Part shown: positions 1-8,652 of the stretch, piece after piece
How positions within the stretch are numbered: the stretch's first letter is position 1
How the letters are laid out: each line of letters begins with the position of its first letter
NCBI GenBank assembly: GCA_001544655.2
Contig: FCOD02000013.1
Location: forward strand, 62,001 to 126,000
Direction: 5' to 3'
Length of the DNA: 64,000 nucleotides
DNA from: Caballeronia turbans
Lineage (GTDB): Bacteria; Pseudomonadota; Gammaproteobacteria; Burkholderiales; Burkholderiaceae
Made by a program: the position numbers and the translations under genes
The notes under the pieces: generated by a model
Told to the model about the DNA's origin: nothing
The model's input: only the letters and a program-made list of their open reading frames with translations
Databases searched by the model: none

Positions 1-1147
1 CGGGCGGCGCCGCATAGAGACCGCGCCCGAGCAGGCCTGCGCGTCCGTCGCCGCCGATCATCGCGATGGCGGCGAGTGGCGCGATACCTTCGCGCTCGAC
101 GCGGGCGGCATCGAGCACACCGGGCAGCCGCGGGAACGCGGGATGCGGCTCCGTGTAAAGGCGCGCCTGGCGCTCGCGCCAGCCGGCGGGCAACAATGCC
201 TCGAACGCCTGCGCCGGCTCCGGCGCGAGCGCCTGCGCGCCGAAACCGGCCGCGTCGATGACGCCGCTGTCGCCGGTCAGCGGCGCCGCCTCCGCCTGCT
301 GGTGCGGATCGATGCGCGGTCCTTCCGGCGCGCGGGCGTCGGCGGTGATCCACCGTGAGGGCGCGCCCGCAAGCCGGATACCGATGCGCTCGCCGTTGCC
401 CGCGAGCGCCACCACGAGCGTCGATGAAGCATCGCCCGCGCGCGCCGCCGCCGAAAGCATGAGCGCGCACGCGGCCATCCACGGCGTGAGGAAGAAAAGC
501 GGCGTCTGGGCGAGCATCGCGTCGATCTCGCCGGATGCATCGGAGAGGCGCGGCGCGAGCAGCTCGCGCAGTGCGGCGGTGGCAGCCGTGGTGCGCGCGT
601 GCAGATCGTCGCCATCATCGAGACCGGTTTGCGCCAGCGCCAGCAGATCGAGCGGGCCGCGAGCGAGCGCTGCATCGAGCGCGGGCGCGAGCACTCGGTC
701 GCGCCATTTCATGCGATCGAGAATGCGCAGATCGCGGCCGCCGAAGCGAATCTGCGGACCCGCGCCGCTGCCCAGCATGGACCACGCACGCGCGGCGGAA
801 TCGTTCGCGTCGTTCACCTCGACGAGCATCGTGCGCGGCGAGATCACGGCCGCGAGCGGCGTCACCACGCCATACGCCTGCGCGCATTCGAGCCGCACTT
901 CTCCTTGCGCGATCAGCCGTTCGGCGTGCACTTCATCCTTCGCCCAGCCTTCGTACAGACAGCACAGGACCGCAGACGAACGCACCGGCGCGGACGGCTC
1001 GCGCGGATTGTCGAACGGCGGCCCCGCATGCAGCAGCGTGAAGTCCGGCAGACGCACCGCGTCGCGCGCCGCCACGACCGCGCGCCATTGCGGACGCACC
1101 GCGTGAACGCGGCTCAGCGCGCGTGCGTTGGCATCGTCGGTGCGCAT
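1..1147 (-). CDS. DUF1116 / AllG-like protein, partial (cut by left window edge)
   Basis: The frame is open from an ATG at 1147 to the window edge, giving about 382 visible residues. The segments VRPQWRAVVAARDAV, LHAGPPFDNP, AVISPRTMLVEVND, QIRFGGRDLRILDRMKWRD and GGDGRAGLLGRG match my memory of the DUF1116 (YlbE/AllG) family. In E. coli that family works with FdrA/AllF and AllH as oxamate carbamoyltransferase in allantoin breakdown, transferring a carbamoyl group from oxalurate to phosphate. The start lies only 2 bases after the CoxG-like stop, so it is the next gene of the leftward operon that begins with an amidohydrolase and a molybdenum hydroxylase. FdrA, AllH and carbamate kinase homologues, if present, would be off the left edge. 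The family call is from recognised motifs. The exact substrate is unknown. Confidence 0.75.
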   Translation of the reverse strand, partial: MRTDDANARALSRVHAVRPQWRAVVAARDAVRLPDFTLLHAGPPFDNPREPSAPVRSSAVLCCLYEGWAKDEVHAERLIAQGEVRLECAQAYGVVTPLAAVISPRTMLVEVNDANDSAARAWSMLGSGAGPQIRFGGRDLRILDRMKWRDRVLAPALDAALARGPLDLLALAQTGLDDGDDLHARTTAATAALRELLAPRLSDASGEIDAMLAQTPLFFLTPWMAACALMLSAAARAGDASSTLVVALAGNGERIGIRLAGAPSRWITADARAPEGPRIDPHQQAEAAPLTGDSGVIDAAGFGAQALAPEPAQAFEALLPAGWRERQARLYTEPHPAFPRLPGVLDAARVEREGIAPLAAIAMIGGDGRAGLLGRGLYAAPP

Positions 1148-1149
1148 GG

Positions 1150-1812
1150 TCAGCGGGCCGCGAAGCTGAACAGTCCGCGCAGGCGCGACCACAGCATCTT
1201 CCAGAACAGATTGCCGACATCGAGCGGCGCGTTTGCCGCTTTCGCCGATGCCGCACGCACTCCCGGACGCGGTTCCACGCGCGTCTTCGGGGCGGGCGCT
1301 TCGGCTTCCTGCACGACGGCCGGCGCTGCGGCCTGCACCAGCGCGCTGCCTGCTGCCGTGTCCGCGACGTCGAGCTTCGCCTTGAGATTTTCGGCGAACG
1401 CTTCGGTCATGCGCGTCGCCAGTTCCTTCACGATCCCGCCGCGCGAAAACTGCGCGAGGCTGCCGCCGATCGTGTAGTCCACCTTCACGTCGACACGCGT
1501 TTCGCTCGCCGCCGTGGCTTCGAGCGCGAACGACGCCACGCCCTTCACGCGCGACGAACTCTTCCGGTCCACACCCGTTCCCGTGATGCTGCCGCGATAC
1601 TGCGCATCGTCGAGCTGCATCGCGCCGTCGCCCGCGAACGACGCGACGATCGGCCCGAGCTTGACGGTCATCGCGAGCTTGAGCATGCCGTTCGCGACTG
1701 GCGCTGTGAGCGAGGCGCCCGGCAGGCACGCGACGATCCCGGGCGTGTCGTGAAAGCGCGCCCATACGGCATGGCGCGGATAAGGGACGGTGAAGCTTTG
1801 TTCGATTTCCAT
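1150..1812 (-). CDS. CoxG-like SRPBCC-fold carbon monoxide dehydrogenase accessory protein
   Basis: This 220-residue protein starts MEIEQSFTVPYPRHAVW and continues with CLPGA, a segment near TVKLGPIVASFAG, and DYTIGGSLAQFSRG, the normal order of the CoxG family (SRPBCC fold, about 150 residues). A low-complexity Ala/Pro linker follows, and a hydrophobic/basic C-terminus (FWKMLWSRLRGLF) could anchor it to the membrane. CoxG is proposed to recruit CO dehydrogenase-type enzymes to the membrane. It sits 23 bases downstream of the [2Fe-2S] subunit gene, which supports a role with that hydroxylase. The ATG at 1812 begins the conserved domain. The same frame continues upstream but overlaps the [2Fe-2S] gene, so I did not extend it. 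Confidence 0.88.
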   Translation of the reverse strand: MEIEQSFTVPYPRHAVWARFHDTPGIVACLPGASLTAPVANGMLKLAMTVKLGPIVASFAGDGAMQLDDAQYRGSITGTGVDRKSSSRVKGVASFALEATAASETRVDVKVDYTIGGSLAQFSRGGIVKELATRMTEAFAENLKAKLDVADTAAGSALVQAAAPAVVQEAEAPAPKTRVEPRPGVRAASAKAANAPLDVGNLFWKMLWSRLRGLFSFAAR

Positions 1813-1835
1813 GGCGCGAATTCCGTATGAGTGTT

Positions 1836-2357
1836 TCAGGCGGTCGCGGCGGCGGCCGCGAGCGGGGCTGCGGCGCGGGCGCGACGCGCATCGAGCACGC
1901 GGCGGATCGCGCGGACGATGCCCACGTAGCCCGTGCAGCGGCACAGGTTGCCGGAGAGTTCGAGGCGCACGCGCGCGTCGTCGGCATCGGGCAGGCGCGT
2001 GACGATGTCGCGCGCGGTCATCAGCATGCCCGGCGTGCAGTAGCCGCATTGCAGCGCGTGTTCGGCGCTGAAGGCCGCGCGCAGCTCGTTCATGATGGCG
2101 TCGTCGTCGAAGCCTTCGATGGTGCGCACGGCGCTCCCCGCGCAACTGATCGCGGGAGTGATGCACGAACGGGTCGGCACGCCGTCCACGTCGATCGTGC
2201 ATGCGCCGCATACGCCCTGCTCGCAACCGATGTTGGTGCCGCACAACATGCGCTGCTCGCGCAGGAAATCGGCGAGACTCGTGCGCGGCTCGACGCGGTC
2301 CACGACCGGCGCACGGTTGACGACGAGTTCGATCGTCTTGATGAATGCGTCGCTCAT
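1836..2357 (-). CDS. [2Fe-2S] small subunit of a xanthine dehydrogenase-family molybdenum hydroxylase
   Basis: The 173-residue protein has both iron-sulfur clusters of the family: an N-terminal plant-type ferredoxin motif (GCEQGVCGAC, with a further Cys in SCITPA) and a C-terminal four-helix [2Fe-2S] domain (CGYCTPGM and NLCRCTGY). It passes electrons from the molybdenum site to FAD. Length is normal (150-180). Its ATG overlaps the stop of the FAD subunit gene in an ATGA arrangement, implying coupled translation. The Ala-rich C-terminal tail is not conserved in the family. Homologues include CoxS, QorS and the caffeine/nicotine dehydrogenase small subunits, so substrate cannot be deduced. Confidence 0.95.
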   Translation of the reverse strand: MSDAFIKTIELVVNRAPVVDRVEPRTSLADFLREQRMLCGTNIGCEQGVCGACTIDVDGVPTRSCITPAISCAGSAVRTIEGFDDDAIMNELRAAFSAEHALQCGYCTPGMLMTARDIVTRLPDADDARVRLELSGNLCRCTGYVGIVRAIRRVLDARRARAAAPLAAAAATA

Positions 2358-3190
2358 GGTGCTTTTCCGTCCTGATTGCGAATGGCCGCCGCCGCGCGCA
2401 CGAGCGCGACGCGATGCACTTCATGTTCATAGCTTCCCGCTTCGATGCCCGCCGCTTCGAGATGTGCATCGAAACACGAGGTTTGCGGATTGGCGTCGCG
2501 CAGCAGATCGCGCGCATCGTCGATGGCGAAGGGCGGTGCGTCGATCGCGCCGATCACGGCACGGCACACGCCGCGCGCCGCATCGTCGATGAACACCGCG
2601 ATGGCCTCGGCGAACTCGCCCGGCTTGCGGTTGAACTTGTAGTAGCTCCAGCGCGCCGTCGGCGAAAGACGCGCGAAGCGCACGCCGGTCAGGATCTCGT
2701 CGGCTTCGAGCGCGGTCGTGAATGCGCCGGCCATCCAGTCGCCGCCGTCGATCACGCGCGCGCCGCCCGGTCCCGCGACCAGAAACTGCGCATCGAGCGC
2801 GCACATCGTGTTGATCCAGTCCGCAGCGGGATCGGCGTGGGCGAGACTGCCGCCGAGCGTGCCGCGATTGCGCACCGCGCGATACGCGATGCCGCGCGCC
2901 ACATATTCCATGAGTCCGCGTGTGCCGGTCTCGACCTTGCCGTCCTCGATCTGCGCATGCGTGAGGCATGCGCCGAGCGTGACCGTCTCCCCTTCGATGC
3001 GGCATGCACGCAGCGCCGCGATGCCGCGCAGATCGACGAGCATTTCCGGCTGCGCGAGGCGCAGGTTCATCATCGGCCCGAGCGACTGGCTGCCGGACAC
3101 GAACTTGCCCATGCCGCCGGTCGGGACGATGAGCGCGATCGCCTCGTCGCAGGTGAGCGGCTTTGCATAATCGTAGGTCGCGGCTTTCAT
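2354..3190 (-). CDS. FAD-binding medium subunit of the molybdenum hydroxylase
   Basis: 278 residues starting MKAATYDYAKPL, the usual N-terminus of CoxM-type subunits. The FAD-binding motifs are present in slightly changed form: SGSQSLGPMMNLRL (usually AGGQSL...) near residue 32 and RNRGTLGGSLAHADPAAD near residue 108. A C-terminal CO dehydrogenase flavoprotein domain follows. It overlaps the large-subunit stop by 4 bases upstream and the small-subunit start by 4 bases downstream, so all three subunits are probably made at matched levels. The Ser in place of Ala in the first glycine-rich loop is mildly unusual. Confidence 0.93.
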   Translation of the reverse strand: MKAATYDYAKPLTCDEAIALIVPTGGMGKFVSGSQSLGPMMNLRLAQPEMLVDLRGIAALRACRIEGETVTLGACLTHAQIEDGKVETGTRGLMEYVARGIAYRAVRNRGTLGGSLAHADPAADWINTMCALDAQFLVAGPGGARVIDGGDWMAGAFTTALEADEILTGVRFARLSPTARWSYYKFNRKPGEFAEAIAVFIDDAARGVCRAVIGAIDAPPFAIDDARDLLRDANPQTSCFDAHLEAAGIEAGSYEHEVHRVALVRAAAAIRNQDGKAP

Positions 3191-5595
3191 GCGGGCATTC
3201 CTTTCATCGCGCGGGCCTGGCGTTCGCGCTCCTTCGCGAGCGCTTCGACGACGAGGCGCGGCGTGACCGGCAACTGGTCGATGCGCACGCCGAGTCCGCG
3301 CAACGCATCGTTGACAGCATTGGCAAGCGCGGCGGGCGGACCGATCGCCCCGCTCTCGCCGATGCCCTTCTGCCCGAACTCGGTGTATGGCGCGGGCGTT
3401 TCCATGTGTTCGATGCGAATGGCGGGCACTTCGGTCGCGCCGGGCAGGATGTAGTCGGCGAGCGTCGAGGCGAGCGGCTGGCCGTCGTCGCTGTACGGCA
3501 TCGCCTCGTAGAGCGCTGTGCCGATGCCCTGCGCCGCGCCGCCGTAGACCTGTCCGTCGACCACCATCGGATTGATGAGCACGCCGCCGTCTTCCACGAT
3601 CACGTAATCTAGAATCTCCGTCTGCCCGAGCGCCGGATCGACCGCGACGACCACCGCGTGGCACGCGTAGCTGAAGGTGCCCGAATCGCGCTTCGCCTGA
3701 TAGGACGTCGAGACTTCGAGGCCGCGCGGATCGACATCGGACGGCAGCAGTTGCGGCGCGAGATACCAGGTCCGCGCGATTTCCCGCAGGCTGCGCGACG
3801 CCTGTCTGCCGACCACCGCGCCGTTTTCCCAGCGCACCTCGCTCGAGGGTTCGCCGAGCAGATGCGCGCCGATCTTCAGGAGCCGCTCCTTCAGTTCCTT
3901 CGATGCGCGGCCCACCGCGCCGCCTGCCATCACGATCGAGCGCGAGCCCCAGGTGCCGGTGGAATAAGGCGTGACGCCGGTGTCGCCGAGCACGATGCGC
4001 ACGCGGTCGGTGTCGATGCCGAGCACTTCGTGCGCGATCTGCGCGAGCGTCGTTTCCATGCTCTGCCCGTGCGAATGCACGCCCACGCGCACTTCGAGCA
4101 CGCCGTCGGGCGTGAGGCGGATGACCGCCGGCTCGTAGCCCGGCACCATCGGAATGCCCCAGCCGTGATACACCGACGTGCCGTGCGCGCCCTGCTCGCA
4201 GAACACCGACATGCCGAAACCGATGCGCCTGCCGTCCGGCTCGCCGCGACGCTGCCGCGCGCGAACCGCGGACAGGTCGATCGCGGCCATCGCGCGGCGC
4301 ACCGCCTCGGGATAGTCGCCGCTGTCGAAATGCTTCCTGGTGATGTTGTCGTAGGGCATCTCGTGCGGCTCGACGAGATTGCGCAGACGCACCTCATAGG
4401 GCTCGATGCCCGCTTCGAGCGCGATCGCATCCATGACGGTTTCGATCGCGTAGCACACGCCGGTGCGCGCCACGCCGCGATACGGCAGGATCGGCGGCTT
4501 GTTGGTCGCGACCGACCACGTGCGGCACCGGAAGCGCTCCATCTTGTACGGCCCCGGCAGGATGCTGCCGATCTGCGCCGCCTCCAGACACGCCGAGAAC
4601 GGATACGACGAATACGCGCCCGAATCCACATGCGCCTCGCATTCGACCGCGAGCAGGCGGCCGTCGCGATCGGCGTAGCCGGTAATGTCGTAGTCGTGCT
4701 CGCGGCAGTTCGCATTCGCCGTGAGTTGTTCGCGGCGATCCTCGATCCAGCGCACGGGCTTCTCCAGTTGCATCGCGAGCCAGCCGCAGCAGACTTCCTC
4801 GGGCAGCAGAATGCCTTTGTAGCCGAAGCCGCCGCCCACGTCCGGCGCGATCACGCGCACTTGCCCTTCGTCGAGGCCGAGACATTGCGCAAGCCCGGTG
4901 CGCGTGATGTGCGGCATCTGCGCGGACGTGTGCAGGATCAGTTGCGACAGCCGCCGGTCCCAGTGCGCAACGCAGCCGCGCCCTTCCATCGGCGCCATGC
5001 TCTGGCGCGCCGTGCGCAGCTTGCGATGCACGCGGATCGGCGCGTCGCGGCGGATCGCGTCGAGATCGACGTCAGGGTTCGCATCGACGAAAGTTTCGAG
5101 GAAGACGTTGTCGCCCCAGTGTTCGTGCACGAGCGCGGAATCGTCGCGGCGCGCGTCGATCATGTCGACCACGGCGGGCAGCTCCTCGAAATCGACGAAA
5201 ACCTGCGCGGCAATGTCCTCGGCCTGCGCGCGCGTCGCGGCCACGCACATTGCAATGATCTCGCCGACCTGCCGCACCTTGCCGCTCGCGAGCACCGGCT
5301 GCTCGGAAGACTTGAAGCCCGGCAGGCCCGAATTCGCGACGACAGGCTTCACGCCTTCCATGTCGCCAAGCGTGTAGATCGCGTGTTCGAAGCCCTCCGG
5401 CTTCTCGATGCCGACGATATGACCATGCGCGATCGGGCTGCGCACGAACGCCACATCGACCATGCCGACCATGCGGATATTGGGCACGTATTCGCCGCGC
5501 CCGTGCATGAAGCGCTCGTCTTCCTTGCGCGTGAGCGATGCGCCGATGCCTTGCGCGCTATCGCCGCCGCCCTGTCTATGCAGACGTTTGATCAT
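3187..5595 (-). CDS. Molybdopterin-binding large subunit of a xanthine dehydrogenase-family hydroxylase
   Basis: 802 residues, the normal size for this family. It starts MIKRLHRQGGGDSAQGIG and has RKEDERFMHGRGEYV (family N-terminus), the molybdopterin motif DVGGGFGYKG near residue 250, PYRGVARTG near residue 370, and the catalytic-glutamate motif QKGIGESGAIG near residue 745. True CO dehydrogenases carry the active-site loop AYRCSF with a Cys that binds copper. Here the loop is PYRGVA with no Cys, so this enzyme should hydroxylate an organic, probably heterocyclic, substrate. It follows the amidohydrolase gene by 18 bases. Confidence 0.94.
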   Translation of the reverse strand: MIKRLHRQGGGDSAQGIGASLTRKEDERFMHGRGEYVPNIRMVGMVDVAFVRSPIAHGHIVGIEKPEGFEHAIYTLGDMEGVKPVVANSGLPGFKSSEQPVLASGKVRQVGEIIAMCVAATRAQAEDIAAQVFVDFEELPAVVDMIDARRDDSALVHEHWGDNVFLETFVDANPDVDLDAIRRDAPIRVHRKLRTARQSMAPMEGRGCVAHWDRRLSQLILHTSAQMPHITRTGLAQCLGLDEGQVRVIAPDVGGGFGYKGILLPEEVCCGWLAMQLEKPVRWIEDRREQLTANANCREHDYDITGYADRDGRLLAVECEAHVDSGAYSSYPFSACLEAAQIGSILPGPYKMERFRCRTWSVATNKPPILPYRGVARTGVCYAIETVMDAIALEAGIEPYEVRLRNLVEPHEMPYDNITRKHFDSGDYPEAVRRAMAAIDLSAVRARQRRGEPDGRRIGFGMSVFCEQGAHGTSVYHGWGIPMVPGYEPAVIRLTPDGVLEVRVGVHSHGQSMETTLAQIAHEVLGIDTDRVRIVLGDTGVTPYSTGTWGSRSIVMAGGAVGRASKELKERLLKIGAHLLGEPSSEVRWENGAVVGRQASRSLREIARTWYLAPQLLPSDVDPRGLEVSTSYQAKRDSGTFSYACHAVVVAVDPALGQTEILDYVIVEDGGVLINPMVVDGQVYGGAAQGIGTALYEAMPYSDDGQPLASTLADYILPGATEVPAIRIEHMETPAPYTEFGQKGIGESGAIGPPAALANAVNDALRGLGVRIDQLPVTPRLVVEALAKERERQARAMKGMPA

Positions 5596-5613
5596 CGTAT
5601 GAACCTCGCATTC

Positions 5614-6876
5614 TCAGGCGGCGCGCGCGAGCGGCAGGGTCGGCGAAACGGCGTCGTGGCGCACGCCGTCGCGCAGGCAGAAGAGCGGCGCCAGCATGCG
5701 GTCGGTGATGACCTGCGTGCCTTCGTTGTCCTCCAGCACCCAGCGCCCGCGCCGGTCGTCGAGCACGCTGATGTCTGCGCCGCGTCCCACCTTGAGCGTG
5801 CCGATCTCGCCCTCCATGCCGACCATCTTCGCGGCGTTGCACGTCGTCATGGCGACGACGTGATCGAGCGGCAGGCCGAGCGCGAGCATGCTGGTCATCG
5901 CGCTGACAAGGCTGAACTGCGTGCGGCCGAGGAACGAATGCTCTTCGTCGGGATGGCTGTCGGGCGTGCCGGCTGGCGCGGGCACGTGTGTGTTGTAGCC
6001 GTGCATGTCCGCGCCGAGCGTGTCGGGCACGACGCCCGCATCGAGCACGATGCGCGCCGTCCTGAAGCTGAAATGCGAGCCGTGGCCGACGTCGATCTTC
6101 AGGCCGCGCGCGACCGCTTCGTGCACGAGCGGATGCAGTTGCCCGTTCTCCTCCACGAAGCCGCCCGGATGACGGCTGAACGGATGCGCGAGGATATCGC
6201 CGGGCTTGAGGGTCTCGACCACCTGATTGAAGATGCAGTCCGGCTGGACCGGCAGGCCGCCGCTCTGTGGCTTCGGCCACAACTGGCCGAAGTGGATGTA
6301 CAGGGGCAGTTGCGCGCCACGGCCAATCTGCGCGGCGATCTTCATCACGTCGAGGCCCCAGCGCGCGAAGCCGCCGATTTCCGCATGCGCCTTGATGCCC
6401 TTCACCAGATCGGGATTGGCCTTGATGGACTTGATGGTCGCATCGGCATCCAGACAGTCGGGGCGATACAGGTCCGGATAGTAGTGACCTTCGAGCCCGC
6501 CGACGAGATAGGCGGAGATGAACGCGAGCACGCGCGTGGCCGAACGCTCCGCTACGTAATGACGAAAGCCCGGAATCGTGATGCAGCTCGGACCGCCCTG
6601 ATCGACGATCGTCGTGACGCCCGACTGCACGCCGCACTGATCGGCATTCAAGCCGAAGCGGCCCGTCACGTACTGATAGATGTGGCCGTGCGTATCGATG
6701 AGACCGGGCAGCACCAGCTTGCCGCCGCAATCGACGAGTTCCGCCTGATGTGCCTGGCTCGCGGCAGCGGCGCCGATTGCGGCAATGACGCCGTTGTCCA
6801 CCAGGACGTCGAGCGTGGCGTCGATTTTCTGGGCCGGGTCGATGACGCGCCCTCCCTTGAGCAGAACTTGTGACAT
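5614..6876 (-). CDS. Amidohydrolase/deacetylase-family metallohydrolase
   Basis: 420 residues. MSQVLLKGGRVIDPAQKIDA is the usual amidohydrolase start, DTHGHIYQY holds the HxH metal motif near residues 62-64, GIKAHAEIG gives a candidate bridging Lys, then HFG, ILAHPFSRHPGG and DVGHGSHFSF supply further His ligands, and DMHGYNT fits the final Asp region. These match the cyclic-amidohydrolase/deacetylase group (dihydroorotase-like TIM barrel). I chose the ATG at 6876. An upstream in-frame TTG at 6921 adds 15 residues without family similarity. As the first gene of the leftward operon it could open a ring, or remove an acyl or carbamoyl group, before or after the hydroxylase acts. This pathway position is inference. 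Confidence 0.88.
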   Translation of the reverse strand: MSQVLLKGGRVIDPAQKIDATLDVLVDNGVIAAIGAAAASQAHQAELVDCGGKLVLPGLIDTHGHIYQYVTGRFGLNADQCGVQSGVTTIVDQGGPSCITIPGFRHYVAERSATRVLAFISAYLVGGLEGHYYPDLYRPDCLDADATIKSIKANPDLVKGIKAHAEIGGFARWGLDVMKIAAQIGRGAQLPLYIHFGQLWPKPQSGGLPVQPDCIFNQVVETLKPGDILAHPFSRHPGGFVEENGQLHPLVHEAVARGLKIDVGHGSHFSFRTARIVLDAGVVPDTLGADMHGYNTHVPAPAGTPDSHPDEEHSFLGRTQFSLVSAMTSMLALGLPLDHVVAMTTCNAAKMVGMEGEIGTLKVGRGADISVLDDRRGRWVLEDNEGTQVITDRMLAPLFCLRDGVRHDAVSPTLPLARAA

Positions 6877-7208
6877 GTACTGTGCGCCTGGCCGAGTCGA
6901 AAGATGCGTGGTGTACCGCAAGTTGTATGCCGGTTTTTATGCATCGATTTACGAACGAATTTTCTTCATCCGAATCATTCAGTTAGCAGTGTTCTTCAAC
7001 GCCAGATACGTGCCATTCCACGGAGCTTCGCAAACTGCCTCGCACCAACTCGGAGAGCACCGACGCGTTCCCGCACCACGCCCATGCGCGATGCCTTCTT
7101 ATGGTGATTCGTCGGTGTACCCCGCATTTGCGGCGCGCCGCGATTTCGGCCTAGAATGCGGCATCGGAGCGTCCGACGCTCGTCCCTCTTTCCACGGAAG
7201 TCGCTGAC
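6877..7208 (+). promoter_or_regulatory. Divergent control region between the hydroxylase operon and marR
   Basis: These 332 bases separate the leftward amidohydrolase operon from the rightward MarR gene and hold no convincing gene. A sigma70-like promoter for marR can be proposed: TTGCGG at 7128-7133, an 18-base spacer and TAGAAT at 7152-7157. Just downstream is a perfect inverted repeat, GAGCGTC-C-GACGCTC, at 7167-7181, well placed for a repressor site. The left half (6930-6990) is AT-richer and probably holds the promoter for the leftward operon. I see no clear matching -35/-10 pair there. Confidence 0.45.
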
Positions 7209-7781
7209 ATGCGAAACACCGTCACCGATCACATCGACATCGAAAGCGTTCGCGCGGAGCTTGCGCAGCGGCAGGCGCGCTCGCCGCTGTTTGCGCGGCC
7301 CGGCTTTCTGATTCGCCGCATGCATCAGATCCATACGTTCCTGTTCGTGCAGGAAACGAGCGAGTTCAACATCACGCCGGTGCAATACAGTTTGCTCACG
7401 GCGCTGGAATCGCTCGGCGAGATGGATCAGAACTCGCTCGCCATCGAAGTCGGACTGGAGCGCTCCAGCGTCGCGGAAGTCATTCCGCGACTCAACGCGC
7501 GCGGGCTCGTCAGCCGCACGCAGGCCGAACATGACAAGCGGCTGCGGCTCGTCAAACTCACGCCGGCGGGCAAACGCCTGGTCAGGAAGATGGCCGCCGC
7601 CGTGCAGCGCGCGCACGAGCGCACCATCGAGCATCTTTCGCCTGTGGAGCGCGACGTCTTCATGCTGCAAATGATCCGGCTGGTGGAAGCCAACAACGCC
7701 GACAACCTCGTGCCCTTCCGGCTGCCCGACAGCCAGTTGCTCGCCCAGGACGAAAGCGAAAGCGAAGCCGGCGCGACGTGA
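7209..7781 (+). CDS. MarR-family transcriptional regulator
   Basis: 190 residues. The winged helix lies at about residues 60-125: FNITPVQYSLLTAL, then the recognition region LAIEVGLERSSVAEVIPRL and the wing DKRLRLVKLTPAGK. MarR proteins are dimers that usually repress neighbouring operons and release DNA when they bind a small aromatic or other ligand. It is divergent from the amidohydrolase/hydroxylase operon, so that operon and its own promoter are likely targets. The inverted repeat at 7167-7181 is a candidate site. The acidic C-terminal tail (LAQDESESEAG) is outside the domain. Its stop overlaps the start of the following GntR gene. Confidence 0.92.
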   Translation: MRNTVTDHIDIESVRAELAQRQARSPLFARPGFLIRRMHQIHTFLFVQETSEFNITPVQYSLLTALESLGEMDQNSLAIEVGLERSSVAEVIPRLNARGLVSRTQAEHDKRLRLVKLTPAGKRLVRKMAAAVQRAHERTIEHLSPVERDVFMLQMIRLVEANNADNLVPFRLPDSQLLAQDESESEAGAT

Positions 7782-8545
7782 ACATGACGCCCGAGGAGCG
7801 CCCCGCCATCGCACTGCACGCTACGCTTTCGCGCGCGGATCGCGTCTATTACACGCTGCGCGACGAAATCTTCGACATGCATCTCCTGCCGGGCGACCGG
7901 CTTACGGAGGGCGCCATCGCCGAACGCTTCGCGGTCTCGCGCACGCCCGCGCGCGAAGCCCTGCAGCGGCTTCAGAGCGACGGTCTGATGCAGGGCTATG
8001 TGCGCGGCGGCTGGGAAGTCGTGCCGATCGACAACAAGCGCTTCGACGACCTCTACGAGATGCGCCAGATGATCGAAACCTTCGCCGTGCGCAAACTCTG
8101 CGACGCGCAGACGCCGCAGGCTAAGCTGCATCTGCTGCTCGATGCGCTCGATCGCATCTGGAAAATCGGGCGCGCGCGGCGCATCACCGATGGCCGCAAG
8201 CTCGTCGAACTGGACGAAGCGCTCCATCACTCGCTCGTCGCGGCGGCGGGCAACGACGAGCTCACCTCGGCGATGCAGCGCGTCACCGACCGCATTCGCG
8301 TGGTGCGGCGGCTCGACCTGGTGCAGGGCGACTGCATCGCCGAAACCTATGACGAACACGCTGCGATTCTCGACGCCATTCGCCGCGGCGACGGCGCGCT
8401 CGGTGTCGAACTCGTGTCGCGCCATATCCGCGGAAGCCAGGCCAGCGTGAGCGGCCTCACCATGCAGCGCCTGCTCGCCGCGCGCACCGGGACAGGGCGC
8501 GAAGCCGTCGAGCACGCACCGGCAAGGCCTCGGCGCACCATCTGA
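7778..8545 (+). CDS. GntR-family (FCD/VanR-type) transcriptional regulator
   Basis: About 255 residues. The N-terminal winged helix has LPGDRLTEGAIAERFAVSRTP and AREALQRLQSDGLM. The C-terminal all-helical FCD ligand domain has YEMRQMIETFAVRKL, ELDEALHHSLVAAAGN and TYDEHAAILDAIRRGD, with the usual metal-binding Asp/His residues. Translation may start at the GTG at 7778, overlapping the marR stop (GTGA), or at the ATG 6 bases later. I used the GTG. The 24-base palindrome at 8653-8676 before the next gene looks like the TTGTATACAA-type sites of FCD regulators, so this protein probably controls the gamma-glutamyltransferase and transporter genes. That target is inference. Confidence 0.92.
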   Translation: MNMTPEERPAIALHATLSRADRVYYTLRDEIFDMHLLPGDRLTEGAIAERFAVSRTPAREALQRLQSDGLMQGYVRGGWEVVPIDNKRFDDLYEMRQMIETFAVRKLCDAQTPQAKLHLLLDALDRIWKIGRARRITDGRKLVELDEALHHSLVAAAGNDELTSAMQRVTDRIRVVRRLDLVQGDCIAETYDEHAAILDAIRRGDGALGVELVSRHIRGSQASVSGLTMQRLLAARTGTGREAVEHAPARPRRTI

Positions 8546-8652
8546 CGACATCACGAGGCTTCGCATCGGCGTCGTCGACGCGGCGCTGCAAGCCTTATCC
8601 GGCAAGCCTGATCAGGGTTATTACCAAGCGTTGGCACGGATCTCGCATTGGT

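Noticed and set aside
258-1477. Plus-strand frames over the left-edge gene
   Set aside because: The minus frame from 1147 shows recognisable DUF1116 segments. The plus frames are Arg/Ala-rich shadows.
3187-5595. Annotation as aerobic CO dehydrogenase
   Set aside because: The active-site AYRCSF loop is replaced by PYRGVA. CoxG-like proteins also occur with other molybdenum hydroxylases.
3658-6873. Very long open frame (1071 codons) on the plus strand
   Set aside because: It is antisense to the hydroxylase large subunit and amidohydrolase genes, which have clear motifs. Its translation is Arg/His/Ala-rich low-complexity, typical of shadow frames in GC-rich DNA.
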